From positions 1 through 64,000 of the forward strand of contig CAZSHI010000009.1 in assembly GCA_964606735.1 (NCBI GenBank): a DNA stretch of 64,000 nt, given 5' to 3'. The stretch's first letter is position 1; every line of letters begins with the position of its first letter. The translations under genes were made by a program, and so were the position numbers. Origin of the DNA: UBA5109 sp964606735. Its GTDB lineage: Bacteria > Pseudomonadota > Gammaproteobacteria > Pseudomonadales > Pseudohongiellaceae. Below the pieces are notes generated by a model. That model was not told where the DNA came from. It saw nothing but the letters and a program-made list of their open reading frames with translations, and did not search any database. This document shows, one piece after another, positions 53,740 through 62,110 of the stretch.

Positions 53740-53877
53740 AAGCTTCCCCAAGGTATTGTTTGAAATTTCGTGTATTGCTTGCTCACGAATCTGCTATCTA
53801 GAGAGGCATTCCCTACAGTTTGCTGGATAACACCAGCGGAATACGCTTCAAAAGAAAGCTCTTAGCTTATAAGCAGA

Positions 53878-54480
53878 TCAGGCTATCTGTCCAGCAGATT
53901 CGGGATCGCTGAAACTGCTTTGAAAGAGAACAAGCTGCAATGCCCTCTGCAAAGCCTGATTGATCGGAAGATCCTCTCTGCCCAGTGTGAAATCTATTTG
54001 GCGCAGGCGCTGCTTGCCAGTCGCCATGCGGGGAGGCGCCTCGCGAGGCAGATTCTGAAGTGCCAACTGATAGGCTTCCGCTTTGTTCTGTTTGATGTGC
54101 CTGCATACAGAGAGTCTGGTGTTTCCGTATTTATCCCGGTCACCCGCAGCGCCAAATACACGGCAGATCACAGGACGCTGTTTATACACGGAGCATGAGC
54201 CCATCAGCCCATCAAGGGAATTACGCTTGTAGTGATAACAGGCGAATCCGGAATAGCTCTGGAGTTCTTCAAGCACTGTTTCAGCCTGACCCAGATCATA
54301 CAAGTGCAAGGCCAACGGCAACATTTCCAGTACTGTGGCTTCAATGTTGGGATTATTACAGCAGGCACCGCAGCCGGGTATACAGCTTAAACTACTGCGC
54401 AACTGATAGGCCCCGAAACTTTGTTCAAGTTCGTCAAATACAGCCTCAACAAGACGCGCGAGCTCACGCAGCCTTTGCAT
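53878..54480 (-). CDS. YkgJ-type cysteine-cluster protein
   Basis: A 200-residue cytosolic protein with the zinc/iron-chelating cysteine-cluster domain. The motif 'CIPGCGACC' (residues 33-41), a 'CYHYKRNS...GSCSVYKQRPVICRVFG' block (about 95-130) and a 'RLSVCRH' Cys near 144 match the family CxxxCGxCC...C.iY..RP..CR. It probably binds a metal or iron-sulfur cluster; the role is unknown. It lies between DUF6152 module D and the PQQ dehydrogenase, each with a gap over 130 bases. Confidence 0.86.
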   Translation of the reverse strand: MQRLRELARLVEAVFDELEQSFGAYQLRSSLSCIPGCGACCNNPNIEATVLEMLPLALHLYDLGQAETVLEELQSYSGFACYHYKRNSLDGLMGSCSVYKQRPVICRVFGAAGDRDKYGNTRLSVCRHIKQNKAEAYQLALQNLPREAPPRMATGKQRLRQIDFTLGREDLPINQALQRALQLVLFQSSFSDPESAGQIA

Positions 54481-54520
54481 AAAGACTCCATCTTCAGGAC
54501 AGAATAATGGGAGAAACCCA

Positions 54521-54540
54521 GCCCCTGAGACCTCAGGGGC
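54521..54540 (-). terminator. Possible terminator of the PQQ dehydrogenase
   Basis: A near-perfect GCCCCTGAG / CTCAGGGGC hairpin lies 115 bases beyond the stop of the dehydrogenase. On the minus strand only GGGTTTCT follows, a weak T tract. Confidence 0.4.
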
Positions 54541-54654
54541 AGCAGATTTTAATGACTAGGCCAATCTTTTGGCAAGACTGTTGTTGAGTGCAAGCTGAAT
54601 TTGCAAAGCTCTTGTCAGAAAGAAGTTCCCTGACCAGCAGATTTCTGGTTTGAC

Positions 54655-56754
54655 TCAAGGGTCAGGCAACTCAAACACATACAGCGCATTTCCGCCGGCA
54701 GGGTGACGAATATCCTGGGTAACGATGGATGGCACGACACGCGGGCTGCCGCCACCGAGGCCTGTGGGAACCGCAATGTACTGTTTGCCATCGACCGCAA
54801 AACTGATCGGGAAACCCTGCACCGAGGTGCCCAGGCGGGTTTGCCAGAGGACTTCTCCGGTCTCGATATCCAGTGCCCGGAATACCCTATCGATGTCACC
54901 GACAAAAGCCAGGTTACCGGCAGTACTCAGCACCCCTGTCAGAAAAGATGCGCGCTGTTCCAGCGACCAGAGCTCCTGCATACTGCGCACATCATAGGCT
55001 GCCACTTTACCAATATTACCGTTTGAGCCGGGCATCTCAGTAAAGCGCCTGTCAGCTGCTGTGCCGCCGCCGCCAGCGACAAACTCTACTTCACGGGCAC
55101 GAATTTCAAGACAGGTCTGGCTCAGTGGAATCACCAGACTTTCAGTACCCGGATGAAAACTCATGGGATGCCAGTTCTTGCCACCGGCAGTCGAGGGACA
55201 GGCCTGTATCCATTCACCAATACGCTGCTCGACAATATCATTGCGGTATTGAGGCCGGCCGGTTTCAGCATTAAAGCTGACAAAGATATTCTGAAACACG
55301 GTTTCTTGATGTTCAATATAGTCACCACTCACCCGGTCCAGCTTCCACAGAATGCCGTTCTTGCCGATGGAAAAGACATATTTTTCATCATCCAGGTCCA
55401 CCAGCACGCGCTCATAGACTTCATCCAAATCAAGTGTTTCACCCGGCACGTGCTGGTAATACCAGACCAGCTCACCAGAGTCGCCATCCAGTGCCAGCGT
55501 AGAGTTGGCATAAAGTGCCTCATCGTAGACACTCATGTTGCGGCTGGCACCCATCCAGGGTTTGGATTGAGCCACCCCGATATAAACCAGGTTCAATTCC
55601 GGATCGTAGGTGGGGGTAATCCAGGTATCGGTACCGGCACGAAACAGATTATCAATGCCACCCCAGGTATCACCTCCCGGTTCACCAGCCTGCGCCACGG
55701 TATTGAATTTCCATAGCAATTCGCCATTGCTGGCATCATAGGCACTGACGAAACATTTTTCTTCACGGAATATCTGACACCAGGACAACCCGGTAAATAT
55801 TTTGCCATTACCCACTAGTGGCCCACTGGTATTAATGAAGTCTTCTGCGATCTGGATACTCCAGTCTTCTTCACCATTGGCAGCATTGATTGCAAGAATG
55901 CGGCTATCGGGTGTGTTGATAATCAGGTTGTCATCATAAATACCCAGTCCACGCATTGGCCCGATCCTGCCCGCAATTGTGTGTTCCCAGATCAACTCCC
56001 CGGTATCCCCTTCGAGGGCCTGAATTCTGTTTCCAGGGCTGTATAGATAAAGCACACCATCATGGACCAGTGGTGAATTCTGATTTGAAACAATATCATC
56101 CAGAGCCCAGACCCAGGCCAGGCGCAGCTCATCGACATTCTCCCTGTTTATCTGATCAAGAGGGCTGTAACTCCAGGCCTGATGGTTCCCGCGAATCATC
56201 AGCCAGTCTTCCGGGTCAGGGTTACGCAACTCTGCATCACTGACCGGCTGGAAGTTTGCTACCGTCCCGGCAACGGTAATACCGGTCGGACCGATGATTT
56301 GTTCGTTGGAACGGACCCCTGGCTGAAATTCAATATTGATGACATCATTGATGATGGTTTGCGAGTCTGCCAGCAGTGGAGTATCGCCACTGAGCGCTCC
56401 ATTGGCAGACAGAATAAAAGCTATGATTGCCAGATACATTTCATCTGTCAGGCCACCGACATTGGTTGGCGGCATGCTTGTTTTGATGGTTTCAAACAGC
56501 TCGGCAACAGTACTGGTTCCCCAGATACTGCTAAACCCCAGTTGACGTAAACTGGCTACCGGACCACCGCCCAACATGTCTGGCTGGTGGCAGCCATTAG
56601 AACAGTTTTGCTGATAAACCTGTAAACCCAAGCCTACCTGTTGTTCCGTGAAAATAGCTGACTGTTCCTGGGCATGTGAACCAGAGGCAGTACTCATCAA
56701 AGCAGTTGCCAATCCACACATTAAGATTCTTTTTGCGGAGGTAAATCGATTCAT
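54655..56754 (-). CDS. PQQ-dependent dehydrogenase with atypical CXXXCH cytochrome domain (copy 2)
   Basis: A 699-residue protein starting at ATG 56754, with a signal peptide (to about residue 28, GSHAQ). The N-terminal cytochrome domain has CSNGCH at residues 51-56, that is, CXXXCH rather than CXXCH, with an axial Met in 'SMPPTNVGG'. The rest is the eight-bladed PQQ propeller: 'YLYSPGNRIQALEGDTGELIWEH', 'STLALDGDSGELVWYYQHVPGETLDLD', and the closing 'FALDIETGEVLWQTRLG' blade. The order of domains equals copy 1 at 1283. It is likely to oxidise a periplasmic alcohol or sugar. Its 5' side is a 250-base AT-rich gap shared with the divergent aldehyde dehydrogenase. Confidence 0.88.
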   Translation of the reverse strand: MNRFTSAKRILMCGLATALMSTASGSHAQEQSAIFTEQQVGLGLQVYQQNCSNGCHQPDMLGGGPVASLRQLGFSSIWGTSTVAELFETIKTSMPPTNVGGLTDEMYLAIIAFILSANGALSGDTPLLADSQTIINDVINIEFQPGVRSNEQIIGPTGITVAGTVANFQPVSDAELRNPDPEDWLMIRGNHQAWSYSPLDQINRENVDELRLAWVWALDDIVSNQNSPLVHDGVLYLYSPGNRIQALEGDTGELIWEHTIAGRIGPMRGLGIYDDNLIINTPDSRILAINAANGEEDWSIQIAEDFINTSGPLVGNGKIFTGLSWCQIFREEKCFVSAYDASNGELLWKFNTVAQAGEPGGDTWGGIDNLFRAGTDTWITPTYDPELNLVYIGVAQSKPWMGASRNMSVYDEALYANSTLALDGDSGELVWYYQHVPGETLDLDEVYERVLVDLDDEKYVFSIGKNGILWKLDRVSGDYIEHQETVFQNIFVSFNAETGRPQYRNDIVEQRIGEWIQACPSTAGGKNWHPMSFHPGTESLVIPLSQTCLEIRAREVEFVAGGGGTAADRRFTEMPGSNGNIGKVAAYDVRSMQELWSLEQRASFLTGVLSTAGNLAFVGDIDRVFRALDIETGEVLWQTRLGTSVQGFPISFAVDGKQYIAVPTGLGGGSPRVVPSIVTQDIRHPAGGNALYVFELPDP
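56587..56604 (-). other. CXXXCH heme c motif
   Basis: Six codons read Cys-Ser-Asn-Gly-Cys-His, one residue longer than the standard heme c attachment motif. Confidence 0.85.
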
Positions 56755-57005
56755 TGTTATTCTTTTCCTTGTCCAAATACCTGGGAACCACAGGCTAGCA
56801 TAACTTTTCTGTAATGGTATTCCTTGCTTCACCAAAACAGAATAAATTGCATTTCCTGTTGCCATCCACCTCTTCACTTCATTTAAATTGAGGAGCTTGC
56901 AAGCATCCTCAATGGCCTTTACGGTTTATTAATTCAATTTTTCGTTGATTTTAAAAATTGTGCAATGCAATATAACTTCAGTTCAAACGCAATATATCCA
57001 ATATT

Positions 57006-58463
57006 ATGAATACTTTTAAGAGTTCTTTAATTAAAAACGGCAGTTACATCAACGGTAACTGGCAGACACAGTGCGCAGAAAAATTCAGTGTCAGTAATCC
57101 GGCGGATGGCTCGATCATCTGCGAATTATGTGATGGTAATGAGCAGGATGCAGAATCTGCAGTTGCAGCAGCCCATGCAGCCCTGCCAGCGTGGCGGGCA
57201 AAAACAGTCAAGGAACGTTCAGTCCTGTTGAGACGCTGGTTCAACCTCCTGATCGAGAATCAAGACGAATTGGCAACCATCATGACACTGGAGCAAGGCA
57301 AACCACTGAGCGAAGCCAAGGGTGAAATCAATTATGGCGCCAACTATATCGAATGGTTTGCTGAAGAAGCCAAACGTGTTTACGGCGACACCATTCCCGG
57401 CCCATCTCCTGAAAAACGTATCGTCATTATCAAACAACCTGTGGGGGTTGTCACAGCAATAACGCCGTGGAATTTTCCCAACTCGATGATAACCCGCAAA
57501 GCTGCACCAGCTTTGGCAGCCGGCTGTACCTTTGTGGTCAAACCGGCCATGGAAACTCCCCTCTCGGCCATTGCCCTGGCAGTACTGGCGGAAGAAGCAG
57601 GCATTCCGGCCGGAGTATTTAATGTCGTGGTTTCTTCCCAGTCACGCAAGATCGGTGCTGTATTTTGCAGTGATCCCCGGGTTGCCAAACTATCATTCAC
57701 CGGTTCAACGGAAGTTGGCAGCAAATTACTCGCCCAATGCGCTGGCACTATCAAGAAAACCACCATGGAACTCGGTGGTAACGCCCCATTTATTGTGTTT
57801 GATGATGCGGATATCGACTCTGCCGTTGACGGTGCACTGGCATCAAAATACCGCAATGCCGGCCAGACCTGCGTCTGTACCAACCGGATACTTATACAAG
57901 AAGGGATCTATGATGAATTTGCCAGCAAACTGACTGAGAAAGTTAAAAGTTTCAAAGTCGGAAATGGCCTGGAAAAAGATGTCATTATCGGCCCACTGGT
58001 GAATATCAAGGCTGCAGAATCCATGGAAAGTATGGTTAGGGATGCAGTAGCAGCCGGTGCCAGTCTGCTAACAGGCGGCAATCGAAGCGATCTGGGTGAG
58101 TGCTTCTTTGAACCCACCGTAGTCAGTGGTGTGACCATGCGCATGAATATTGCCCGCGATGAGATATTTGGACCCATCGCAAGCTTGATCCGCTTCAGCT
58201 CCGAAGAGGAAGCCATCGCCATAGCCAACGATACCGTATACGGCCTCGCCTCCTATATCTATACCCGCGATATTGGCCGCATCTGGCGTGTTTCAGAGTC
58301 GCTTGAATACGGCATGGTGGGCATCAACGAAGGCATCATTTCCAATGAAATGGCCCCCTTTGGCGGCATCAAACAAAGTGGCATGGGACGGGAAGGATCC
58401 AAGTACGGTATCGAGGATTACCTCGAAATCAAGTACCTTTGTATGGGTGATCTGGATAAATAA
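57006..58463 (+). CDS. gabD: NAD(P)-dependent succinate-semialdehyde dehydrogenase
   Basis: A 485-residue aldehyde dehydrogenase. Cofactor segment 'TPWNFPNSMITRKAAPALAAGCTFVVKPA' is near residue 155, the general base Glu is in 'TTMELGGNAP' near 254 and the catalytic Cys is in 'NAGQTCVCTNR' near 288; the second Cys two residues on is typical of GabD. The end 'PFGGIKQSGMGREGSKYGIEDYLEIKYLC' also fits GabD. It oxidises succinate semialdehyde to succinate in the cytosol. The phaR gene follows after 24 bases, which may point to linkage with 4-hydroxybutyrate or polyhydroxyalkanoate metabolism (inference). Confidence 0.88.
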   Translation: MNTFKSSLIKNGSYINGNWQTQCAEKFSVSNPADGSIICELCDGNEQDAESAVAAAHAALPAWRAKTVKERSVLLRRWFNLLIENQDELATIMTLEQGKPLSEAKGEINYGANYIEWFAEEAKRVYGDTIPGPSPEKRIVIIKQPVGVVTAITPWNFPNSMITRKAAPALAAGCTFVVKPAMETPLSAIALAVLAEEAGIPAGVFNVVVSSQSRKIGAVFCSDPRVAKLSFTGSTEVGSKLLAQCAGTIKKTTMELGGNAPFIVFDDADIDSAVDGALASKYRNAGQTCVCTNRILIQEGIYDEFASKLTEKVKSFKVGNGLEKDVIIGPLVNIKAAESMESMVRDAVAAGASLLTGGNRSDLGECFFEPTVVSGVTMRMNIARDEIFGPIASLIRFSSEEEAIAIANDTVYGLASYIYTRDIGRIWRVSESLEYGMVGINEGIISNEMAPFGGIKQSGMGREGSKYGIEDYLEIKYLCMGDLDK

Positions 58464-58487
58464 TAAGGATAAATTAAGAGTACAGTC

Positions 58488-58979
58488 ATGAACCATAGCA
58501 ATACTGATCATGAAGAATTTAGTCCCGATGAAGACGAAATCCGGATCATCAAGAAATACCCCAACCGGCGTATCTATGATACGCAGACCAGCCAATACAT
58601 CAAAATAGAAGATATCCGGGATCTGATTGTTGCTGGCGTCAATTTCATTGTGCTGGACAGCAAAAGCGGAGAGGATGTGACTCGTAGTGTGCTGCTACAG
58701 CTCATCATTGAGCAGGAGTCCGAGAACAACCCTCTTTTTACCACGGAGAATCTCAAATCATTTATCCGCTATTACGGCCAAGGGCCACATCAACCCTTTG
58801 CAGAGTACATGAATCAAAGTCTTGCCTTTTTCCAACACCAGCAGGAACAGCTCAGTGAAAGTTTCCATGACATGATGCAATCCAACCCCATGAAAGACAT
58901 GTCGGAAATATACAAACAGAACATGAAACTGTGGGAAAAGATGTCGAAGAGCTTTTACAGCAACCCCAAAAAGAAATAG
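58488..58979 (+). CDS. phaR: Polyhydroxyalkanoate synthesis repressor PhaR
   Basis: A 163-residue DNA-binding protein. The PHB/PHA accumulation regulator N-domain is at about residues 18-80 ('IIKKYPNRRIYDTQTSQYIK'), followed by the PHB_acc domain ('LFTTENLKSFIRYYGQ'). PhaR senses PHA polymer and controls phasin genes. No pha synthase or phasin is in the window. The C-terminus is acidic and amphipathic, ending in a Lys cluster. Confidence 0.93.
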   Translation: MNHSNTDHEEFSPDEDEIRIIKKYPNRRIYDTQTSQYIKIEDIRDLIVAGVNFIVLDSKSGEDVTRSVLLQLIIEQESENNPLFTTENLKSFIRYYGQGPHQPFAEYMNQSLAFFQHQQEQLSESFHDMMQSNPMKDMSEIYKQNMKLWEKMSKSFYSNPKKK

Positions 58980-59050
58980 TATCCCTCAGTCATCCTGCCG
59001 TTAATGAAAACAACGTCGGCATAAATCCGGCGCATGGACATCTGATGTTT

Positions 59051-59269
59051 CTAACTGAATACCAGCGCTGCACCGACAGTTGTTCTTTCACCAACGGCCC
59101 GCACAGCTTCCAGCGTATCATCCAGCGGATATTCTGAAGGCGCAAGTGCAGCCGCATTGAACTGCCCCTTTTCAATCAGGCGGGCAAAAATCGGAATGTC
59201 ACGCAAGCCATTGACGCCATTAACCCAGATCAAGTTTTCAGAAACTATGCGAAAAATAAGCAGCCTGGG
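59051..59269 (-). pseudogene. C-terminal remnant of a zinc/quinone-type dehydrogenase
   Basis: The frame ending at the TAG at 59051-59053 reads 'RDIPIFARLIEKGQFNAA', 'YPLDDTLEAVRAVGERTTVGAALVF', like the last part of medium-chain alcohol dehydrogenases or quinone oxidoreductases. It runs without stop to the N gap. If the contigs are joined by their shared 55 bases, the frame meets a TGA about 12 codons further up, so the N-terminal three quarters of the gene are absent. It looks like a decayed leftover rather than a gene cut by the gap. Confidence 0.6.
59215..59269. repeat. 55-base sequence identical to 59370-59424
   Basis: The last 55 bases before the N run are the same as the first 55 bases after it (59370-59424). 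This is what is expected when two contigs overlap at their ends and a scaffolder inserted a fixed 100-N spacer instead of merging. Confidence 0.92.
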
Positions 59270-59369
59270 NNNNNNNNNNNNNNNNNNNNNNNNNNNNNNN
59301 NNNNNNNNNNNNNNNNNNNNNNNNNNNNNNNNNNNNNNNNNNNNNNNNNNNNNNNNNNNNNNNNNNNNN
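59270..59369. other. Assembly gap (100 N)
   Basis: Exactly 100 unknown bases, a usual placeholder length. Since the flanks overlap, the true distance is probably zero. Confidence 0.95.
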
Positions 59370-59424
59370 CGCCATTAACCCAGATCAAGTTTTCAGAAAC
59401 TATGCGAAAAATAAGCAGCCTGGG
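59370..59424. repeat. Second copy of the 55-base contig-end overlap
   Basis: Identical to 59215-59269; see that entry. After it the sequence continues to the CocE/NonD gene. Confidence 0.92.
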
Positions 59425-59472
59425 AAAGCCGCATCACAGCAGATAGATTGTCAGTAGGCGTGCTGCCGGATA

Positions 59473-61254
59473 TCAGTCCAGGACGGAGATACTAATCTGC
59501 GAACTCATGCCAGCATCCTGTAAAATGCTGACCAGCGGCGAATCCTCAAACTCTACCGTACGGAAACGTTGACGGGCATCTGCGCCAGCTATACGCAACT
59601 GTAATCGATGACCCGCTTTGAGCACATAAGATACCGGCAGCAGATCAAGACGCATGCGACTCGGTTCCCCCACCTGCAGGGGCTGCATGTCTGCTGCATG
59701 ACTTCTGTGATAGGGCAGTCCCATGTAGTTATTATAGGGGGCAGGATGCTCAGCTCGATGAGAGGCCCGCAGGCGCCCGTGACTGACGATGGTAATTTCA
59801 CCATTTGGAGCGACATCTTCCATATACGCAAAAATATCCGTATCGGGCTGGGAAACACTTAGCCATAAATCCAGCAGGGGATGCCCTACCAGGTGGACAT
59901 CTTCGGTCATCGCAGCTGTCTGGTAAGCCAGGCCATGATCCTGCATCAAACAGGGCCAGAACAGAAAGTACATGTCGACCTCGCCCTGGCACACCGGATT
60001 GTAATTAACCTTGAGACTGTCGGCTTCATCGTAAAGGGTAATAGCCGGCTGTGTAGCATCGCGCAGAATGCCCGGGCTGTTCACAGCAGCATCACCTTTC
60101 AACACAAAGCTTATCGTCTTGCTTTGTGCCGGCGGCCAGACAGGACTGGAGGTCCATTCCTCGCCTTCATCGGCGTTATTGCTGTGATAGTAAACCGGAT
60201 CTTCTTCATCCCAGCCGTTATCAATATTTTTCAGGAAAAAATCGAAAAAACGCAGCATTTCCACATCCATCGGAAAATCGGCTGTCTGGCAATGCCCCCA
60301 ACCACCCATCCATAAATGTTTAGGATTATTCAGATTGTTGTAGGCAAGCGTTGCTTCAAAACTGCCTTCATCAAAAAAACTGCCCCAGATAAACACACCG
60401 ATTCCAGAGTCCTCAATCACCTGCTCAAAATTGGCAATGGAGACTTCCTGCCAGAAATAACTGTCCACTTCCTCGGAATAGGAATCACGATAGGGAATTT
60501 CACGCCACAGATCGGCCATGATGGTACTGTCCAGATGTTCCTCCAGCGCCTGATCCCTCATATGCCCCTCGGGGTCTGCATCGACCGGTAGCACGCCCTG
60601 ACCATAATCCTGCCCGGGATCTTCAGGGCGGGTATTGAACTGGGCCATGATGCCACCACGACTGATAAAACTGTATTTGTCGTAATCGGAAAATCCCGGT
60701 GCAATAGCCTTCAGGTGAGGTGAATAATTACTGGCGGCATGAAAGGTACTGCCCCCGGTGTAGGAGCACCCGCTTATCCCAATATTGCCATCACTCCAGG
60801 GCTGCATGGCAAACCATTCAGTCATCTGGTAGGCATCATAGGCTTCGGTACGATCCTGAAAGCCTCGTCGCCAACCCTGCGATGCTCCTCGTCCCCGGGT
60901 ATCCACAAGGGCAACCACATAGCCATGCCGGAGCAGAGTCCGGGTCGTCGCTGAATCGCTTCCCATGCGGATATTGCCATTGGCATCCATGAATGCCCGC
61001 CTGTAGGGTGTGTGTGTCCAGACCACCGGCATCGGTTCTTCCACCGCCAGGCCATCAATAGCCGGGCGGAATATATCCACGGCAAGTTGAACCCCGTCAC
61101 GCATGACAACATACAGGGACTCACGCACCCATTCGTCATAAAGGGCCTCACTGTAACCCTGGTATTGACCCGGGCGAGATATTTGCTGGGCGTTTATAAA
61201 CGGTGCAAACAGACCGGCAAGTAACAGTACAAACAGGGATAATCGGCGTGTCAT
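59473..61254 (-). CDS. Secreted CocE/NonD family hydrolase
   Basis: A 593-residue protein with a signal peptide (to about residue 22, FINAQ). The N-terminal alpha/beta hydrolase has 'GYVVALVDTRGRGASQG' near residue 110, the nucleophile Ser in 'GISGCSYTGGS' near 160 (GxSYxG), an Asp in the 'GSFFDEGSF' region near 295 and the His in 'GGWGHCQT' near 324. The C-terminal jelly-roll domain (about 380-590) is that of X-Pro dipeptidyl-peptidase/cocaine-esterase-like enzymes. It cleaves esters or acyl-peptides outside the cytoplasm. The stop lies 48 bases from the 55-base overlap. Confidence 0.9.
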   Translation of the reverse strand: MTRRLSLFVLLLAGLFAPFINAQQISRPGQYQGYSEALYDEWVRESLYVVMRDGVQLAVDIFRPAIDGLAVEEPMPVVWTHTPYRRAFMDANGNIRMGSDSATTRTLLRHGYVVALVDTRGRGASQGWRRGFQDRTEAYDAYQMTEWFAMQPWSDGNIGISGCSYTGGSTFHAASNYSPHLKAIAPGFSDYDKYSFISRGGIMAQFNTRPEDPGQDYGQGVLPVDADPEGHMRDQALEEHLDSTIMADLWREIPYRDSYSEEVDSYFWQEVSIANFEQVIEDSGIGVFIWGSFFDEGSFEATLAYNNLNNPKHLWMGGWGHCQTADFPMDVEMLRFFDFFLKNIDNGWDEEDPVYYHSNNADEGEEWTSSPVWPPAQSKTISFVLKGDAAVNSPGILRDATQPAITLYDEADSLKVNYNPVCQGEVDMYFLFWPCLMQDHGLAYQTAAMTEDVHLVGHPLLDLWLSVSQPDTDIFAYMEDVAPNGEITIVSHGRLRASHRAEHPAPYNNYMGLPYHRSHAADMQPLQVGEPSRMRLDLLPVSYVLKAGHRLQLRIAGADARQRFRTVEFEDSPLVSILQDAGMSSQISISVLD

Positions 61255-61378
61255 GGCGAAAGCCTCTTGCTTTTTATTCTGGTTTTAACAGGCCATCGCA
61301 GTGTAGGGGACCCTTGGCCACCTAGTCAAATGCCATCTTCCCACACTGTGGTTTCAGCAACAGGACGAGACTACCAGG

Positions 61379-62083
61379 CTAATCCCTCGCGGGATTATTC
61401 CTGCCGATTGATAGCGCACAAATCCGAGATAGATGGGTATAGGGCAGACCCGTTTGCTCATGCCAGGTATTAAAAGCCTGCTGACATTGGGTCAGGTCTT
61501 TTTTACTGCTGGGCCTGTCTGCAATCGCTAGCCCTGAAGCCTTGAGTCTGGCCACGACATCAGGGCTCAGCACAAAGCCGTCCTTGCCCATAAAACGGAT
61601 AAAATACATGCCCGTATTGCCACCCAAACGTGCTCCATGCTTTTTCAGGTAGGCCATGAGACCAATCTGATCGTTCAGCGGCCACTGCGCAAATAGTCTG
61701 GCAAAGGAGCCATGGTGCTCCGCTTCCTCAAGCAGAAAACGGGCATTATCCAGCACCGATTGAATCTTGATCCAATTACGCACGATGCGGGTATCATCGA
61801 TATAGGCTTCCCATTTTTCCGGCGGCATGTGTGCAAGACCAAGCGGATTGAAGCCATGAAAGGCTTCCTCAAAACCTGGCCATTTCTTGCTGATGACCTG
61901 CCAATTAAAGCCAGCGTTGAAAATACACTTGCTCATCATGGAAAGGTAACGATCGTCACCCAGTCTGGCAAGCTCAGTGGTACTAAGGCTTTTTTGAGTG
62001 GCCAGGATTTCCTGCAGAGCCTGTTCGCCGCCTTTTCTTTTAGCTGCGAGCTCTTGAATGGCCTTGAATGCTGTCAGTGTCAT
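61379..62083 (-). CDS. Tag-like DNA-3-methyladenine glycosylase family protein
   Basis: A 234-residue HhH-GPD-like protein of the 3-methyladenine DNA glycosylase I family. Its segment 'AGFNWQVISKKWPGFEEAFHGFNP' aligns with the Tag core of E. coli (AGLSWITVLKKRENYRACFHQFDP), followed by 'RIVRNWIKIQSVLDNARFL'. The N-terminal zinc-binding Cys of E. coli Tag is absent and the C-terminus has an extension. It should excise alkylated adenine from DNA. ATG 62083 is chosen; TTG 62095 would add four residues. It is 27 bases downstream of the persulfide dioxygenase gene. Confidence 0.78.
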   Translation of the reverse strand: MTLTAFKAIQELAAKRKGGEQALQEILATQKSLSTTELARLGDDRYLSMMSKCIFNAGFNWQVISKKWPGFEEAFHGFNPLGLAHMPPEKWEAYIDDTRIVRNWIKIQSVLDNARFLLEEAEHHGSFARLFAQWPLNDQIGLMAYLKKHGARLGGNTGMYFIRFMGKDGFVLSPDVVARLKASGLAIADRPSSKKDLTQCQQAFNTWHEQTGLPYTHLSRICALSIGRNNPARD

Positions 62084-62110
62084 TCGATATTTCAAAACAG
62101 CTGTGGCAGC

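Noticed and set aside
59215..59424. A genuine direct repeat or transposon footprint around the gap
   Set aside because: The repeat ends exactly at the N run on one side and starts exactly after it on the other, which fits contig overlap better than biology.
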